Positions 59,561-64,000 of a DNA stretch of 64,000 bases are shown one piece after another. Origin of the DNA: Rhodocyclaceae bacterium. Its GTDB lineage: Bacteria > Pseudomonadota > Gammaproteobacteria > Burkholderiales > Rhodocyclaceae. Within the stretch, counting starts at the first letter, position 1, and the number at the start of each line of letters is the position of its first letter. Where the stretch lies: the NCBI GenBank assembly GCA_008933825.1, contig WBUF01000004.1, positions 1 to 64,000 on the forward strand, in the 5' to 3' direction. The position numbers and the translations under genes were made by a program. Under the pieces are notes generated by a model that was given only the letters and a program-made list of their open reading frames with translations, was not told the origin of the DNA and made no database searches.

Positions 59561-60517
59561 TCAGCCGGCCGGGCGGCGCGACAACGAGGCGCTGGGCCGT
59601 CCGCCCGGCAGCGCGGCATTCTCGATCCAGCGCTTGATGCGGTTGGCGTCGCCGATGCGCGTGAGCTTGCCCCAGGAATCCAGCAGCACGATCACCACCG
59701 GCCGGTTGCTCAGCCAGGCCTGCATCACCAGGCACTTGCCCGCCTCGCGGATGTAGCCGGTCTTCTGCAGGGCGATTTCCCAGCCGGAGGCCGGGCTGCG
59801 AACCAGGCCGTTGGTATTGCGGAAAGTGACCGGGCGGCCGGCCGCCCATACCGTGCGCTCGGTGGTGGTGGACAGCTCGCGGATCAGCGGATAGTGCGCG
59901 GCGGCGGCGACCATCTTGCTCAGGTCGCGCGCGCTGGAAACGTTGGCCGCCGTCAGCCCGGTCGGGTCGGCGAAGCGGGTGTCCTTGAGGCCGATCGCGG
60001 CAGCCTTGTGGTTCATCGCATCGACGAAGGCGCCGGCCCCGCCGGGATAGTGCCGCGAGAGCGCCGAGGCGGCGCGGTTCTCGGAGGCCATCAGCGCCAG
60101 CAGCAGCATGTCCTCTCGCGAGAGCTGCGTGCCGATCTTGAGGCGGGACGACGTGCCCTTGAGGGCGTCGACGTCCTCGTGTCCGATGCTCAGGGTTTCG
60201 CTCAGCGACAGCTGGGCATCGAGCACCACCATCGCCGTCATCAGCTTGGTGATCGAGGCGATCGGCAGCACGGCGTCGGAATTCTTCTCGAACAGCACCT
60301 CTCCGGAGGACTGGTCCTGCACCACCACGGCGGACGATTTCAGGAGCAGATCATCGGCATCCTGCTGTTCGGCGCGCGGCTCGGCCTTTGTCTTCACTTG
60401 CTTGGACTTGTTGTACTTGGCGGCCTGCTTCTTCGTCGCGGCCGCCTCTGCGGGCATCGCGGCGCCCAGCGCAAGCGCAACACACATCGCATATACCGTC
60501 GTTTGCTTGAATTTCAC
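59561..60517 (-). CDS. pbpG: D-alanyl-D-alanine endopeptidase (PBP7)
   Basis: A 318-residue periplasmic peptidase of the S11 family that cuts peptidoglycan cross-links. The signal peptide ends about AEA-A. The active serine is in Ser88-I-T-Lys91; SEN and KTG (LQKTGYIREAG) are also present. The start is doubtful: GTG 60517, or ATG 60538 which would place a run of ten G between start and signal peptide. It ends GGRPSASLSRRPAG. Confidence 0.9.
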   Translation of the reverse strand: MKFKQTTVYAMCVALALGAAMPAEAAATKKQAAKYNKSKQVKTKAEPRAEQQDADDLLLKSSAVVVQDQSSGEVLFEKNSDAVLPIASITKLMTAMVVLDAQLSLSETLSIGHEDVDALKGTSSRLKIGTQLSREDMLLLALMASENRAASALSRHYPGGAGAFVDAMNHKAAAIGLKDTRFADPTGLTAANVSSARDLSKMVAAAAHYPLIRELSTTTERTVWAAGRPVTFRNTNGLVRSPASGWEIALQKTGYIREAGKCLVMQAWLSNRPVVIVLLDSWGKLTRIGDANRIKRWIENAALPGGRPSASLSRRPAG

Positions 60518-60519
60518 GT

Positions 60520-60529
60520 CCCCCCCCCC
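60520..60529 (-). repeat. Homopolymer G10 tract at the pbpG start
   Basis: Ten Cs on the plus strand, ten Gs on the coding strand, lie between the ATG at 60538 and the GTG at 60517. Slippage would shift an ATG-initiated frame or move the ribosome site. Confidence 0.7.
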
Positions 60530-60618
60530 GCTCGCCATCCATCGGCTCAGTTTAGCACCGAATTGTCATTTTGCAATAAAAATAGCCTGTTAGGATGGGA
60601 TTCTAAGGTTTTTTCGAA

Positions 60619-61761
60619 TTATGGGATGCGCAGGAAAGTGCGTACTTCCTCGCGCCGCGCCATCGTATCCGTATAGCCGAGTTCGATCAAGGCGCGCGTA
60701 TAGGACTGCTCGAACAACAGATAACTGGCGAGCGCGGAGCCGGCCTTGCTGGTGGCGCCGATGCCACGCAAGAGCGCCCGCACCGGCCAGGGCAGGCTCC
60801 TCACGTGGCGCGCCGCCATGTAGTCGAGCCGCTGGGTGGGAGCGATCACCAGCGTCTCGATCCGGCGCAGCGGCAGGCCGGCCTGCTGGCGGAGCTCAGG
60901 CGGAATGATCGATACCGTGTGGTTGATGCGCTGCAGGCGCTCCAGGTCGACATGCAGGCTGTCGAGGAAGATCGATGAGAGCGCATGGCCGGCGATCTGC
61001 GCCAGCGGCGGATAGACATCGCCGCGCGCCGATCGCTTCTCGTCCTCCATGCGGCCTGCGCCGACAACCAGAATGCGCTCGGCGCCGAGATGGATGGCCG
61101 GCGAGACGGGGGCCAGCTGCCGCATCGAGCCGTCGCCGAAATACTCCCGGTGAATCTTGACGGCAGGAAAGATGAAGGGAATGGCGCTGGAGGCGAGCAG
61201 ATGGTCGACGCCGAGCTTCGTGCGCGCCCCGGCGCGGTGGGTGCGCTTCCAGGTTTCCGCCCGGCTGTCCGCCTGGAAGAAGCTGACGCTGTTGCCGGAC
61301 AGATAGCCCGAGGCGGTCAGCGACACCGCGTACAGCGCGCCGGAGTCGATGGCGGCATCGATCCTGCCGAAGTCGAGGCTGCGATCGAGCAGGCGGCGCA
61401 GCGGCGCATTGTCGAGCAGCGAGCGCGGACTGTGCCTGAACAACCAGCCGAACATGATGGCGGAAAGCCAGTTCAGGCCGCTCAGGCCTATGCCGAGGGC
61501 GTCGGCGCGATAGACATGGTCCGCATGGAAGTTGCGCCAGACTTCCTGCAGATAATGCACGCCCCGGCCGAAGTTCTCGGCGAAGCAGGCCAGCGCGGCG
61601 GCATTGATGGCGCCCGCCGAAGTGCCGCAGATGATCGGAAAGGGGTTGCGCGCGGGGTCGGGCAGCAGTTCGGACACCGCGCCCAGCACGCCGACCTGGT
61701 AGGCGGCGCGCGCGCCGCCCCCGGTCAGGATCAACGCCGTCTTGTCGGGACTGACTTTCAT
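60619..61761 (-). CDS. Patatin-like phospholipase
   Basis: A 380-residue protein with a patatin domain. The glycine loop is [18 protein letters not shown], the nucleophile Ser is in [10 protein letters not shown] (G-x-S-x-G), and the catalytic Asp in [12 protein letters not shown]. Such enzymes hydrolyse acyl esters of phospholipids. No signal peptide is seen, so it is cytoplasmic or membrane-associated. The first codons (K-V-S-P) contain an ACTGACTTT copy on the opposite strand. Confidence 0.9.
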   Translation of the reverse strand: MKVSPDKTALILTGGGARAAYQVGVLGAVSELLPDPARNPFPIICGTSAGAINAAALACFAENFGRGVHYLQEVWRNFHADHVYRADALGIGLSGLNWLSAIMFGWLFRHSPRSLLDNAPLRRLLDRSLDFGRIDAAIDSGALYAVSLTASGYLSGNSVSFFQADSRAETWKRTHRAGARTKLGVDHLLASSAIPFIFPAVKIHREYFGDGSMRQLAPVSPAIHLGAERILVVGAGRMEDEKRSARGDVYPPLAQIAGHALSSIFLDSLHVDLERLQRINHTVSIIPPELRQQAGLPLRRIETLVIAPTQRLDYMAARHVRSLPWPVRALLRGIGATSKAGSALASYLLFEQSYTRALIELGYTDTMARREEVRTFLRIP

Positions 61762-61803
61762 TTCTCTTATTACGTCCGCGGCCGGAAACCCTGAAGGCAG
61801 CGA

Positions 61804-64000
<2,197 letters not shown>

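Overview
The window is a GC-rich (roughly two-thirds G+C), tightly packed bacterial chromosome segment. It most resembles a betaproteobacterium of the Rhodocyclales/Sterolibacteriaceae type (the Thauera, Azoarcus, Sulfuritalea, Georgfuchsia circle). The reasons are a class I benzoyl-CoA reductase gene set in the Azoarcus order bzdNOPQM, a 2-aminobenzoyl-CoA monooxygenase/reductase operon, a hydrogen-sensing [NiFe] hydrogenase, and an SHP/diheme cytochrome cluster. Species assignment is inference. No rRNA, tRNA, CRISPR array, prophage or intact insertion sequence was seen. Both window edges cut genes (glpK on the left, maeB on the right).

Layout. 0-5.7 kb: the end of glycerol kinase, a ugpB-ugpQ pair, a class III CoA-transferase, and two paralogous unknown membrane proteins built from a repeated FPPF...GFY unit. 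5.7-9.8 kb: a leftward operon for sphaeroides heme protein (SHP), diheme cytochrome c, cytochrome b561, a two-component system and a periplasmic protein, with CTTAA-N6-CTTAA boxes at both ends. 10-15.4 kb: a rightward operon for aerobic CoA-dependent 2-aminobenzoate breakdown (monooxygenase/reductase, MarR regulator, CoA ligase, thioesterase, RidA). 15.4-20.9 kb: a FecR-domain protein, DnaB, a small membrane protein, a secreted caspase-fold protein, and an XRE regulator/nucleotidyltransferase pair.

20.9-37.4 kb is a long co-directional (minus strand) metal, hydrogen and aromatic region. hupUV encodes a cytoplasmic H2 sensor. Next come bzdNOPQM (benzoyl-CoA reductase plus ferredoxin) behind an FNR-like box, a ferredoxin-NADP reductase, nikR-hupT, and an ECF nickel transporter operon nikKL-omp-nikMQO followed by a FeoB-like transporter. 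The likely logic is that nickel import serves hydrogenases, HupUV/HupT reports H2, and ferredoxin with its reductase handles low-potential electrons for benzoyl-CoA reduction.

37.6-55.7 kb holds prfC, a DUF4143 ATPase, an MgtC-like protein, a possible group II intron 3' remnant, a tandem universal stress protein, two cation/proton antiporters, a Bax-inhibitor-1 protein and NhaR. It ends in a striking divergent cassette: two paralogous Cache-sensor Ser/Thr kinases around a cation/proton antiporter, a glutamate-cysteine-ligase-like enzyme and a class I glutamine amidotransferase-like hydrolase. This cassette is the best candidate here for an undescribed system: a gamma-glutamyl-metabolite-linked, kinase-controlled ion transporter.

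55.6-64 kb: lutC, a D-2-hydroxyacid dehydrogenase and lutB in one coupled operon without lutA, an IclR regulator, PBP7-type peptidase, a patatin-like phospholipase, and the MaeB-type malic enzyme. Across the whole window a nonamer, ACTGACTTT, recurs at least 12 times on both strands, far above chance, which suggests an uptake-type or chromosome-architecture signal.
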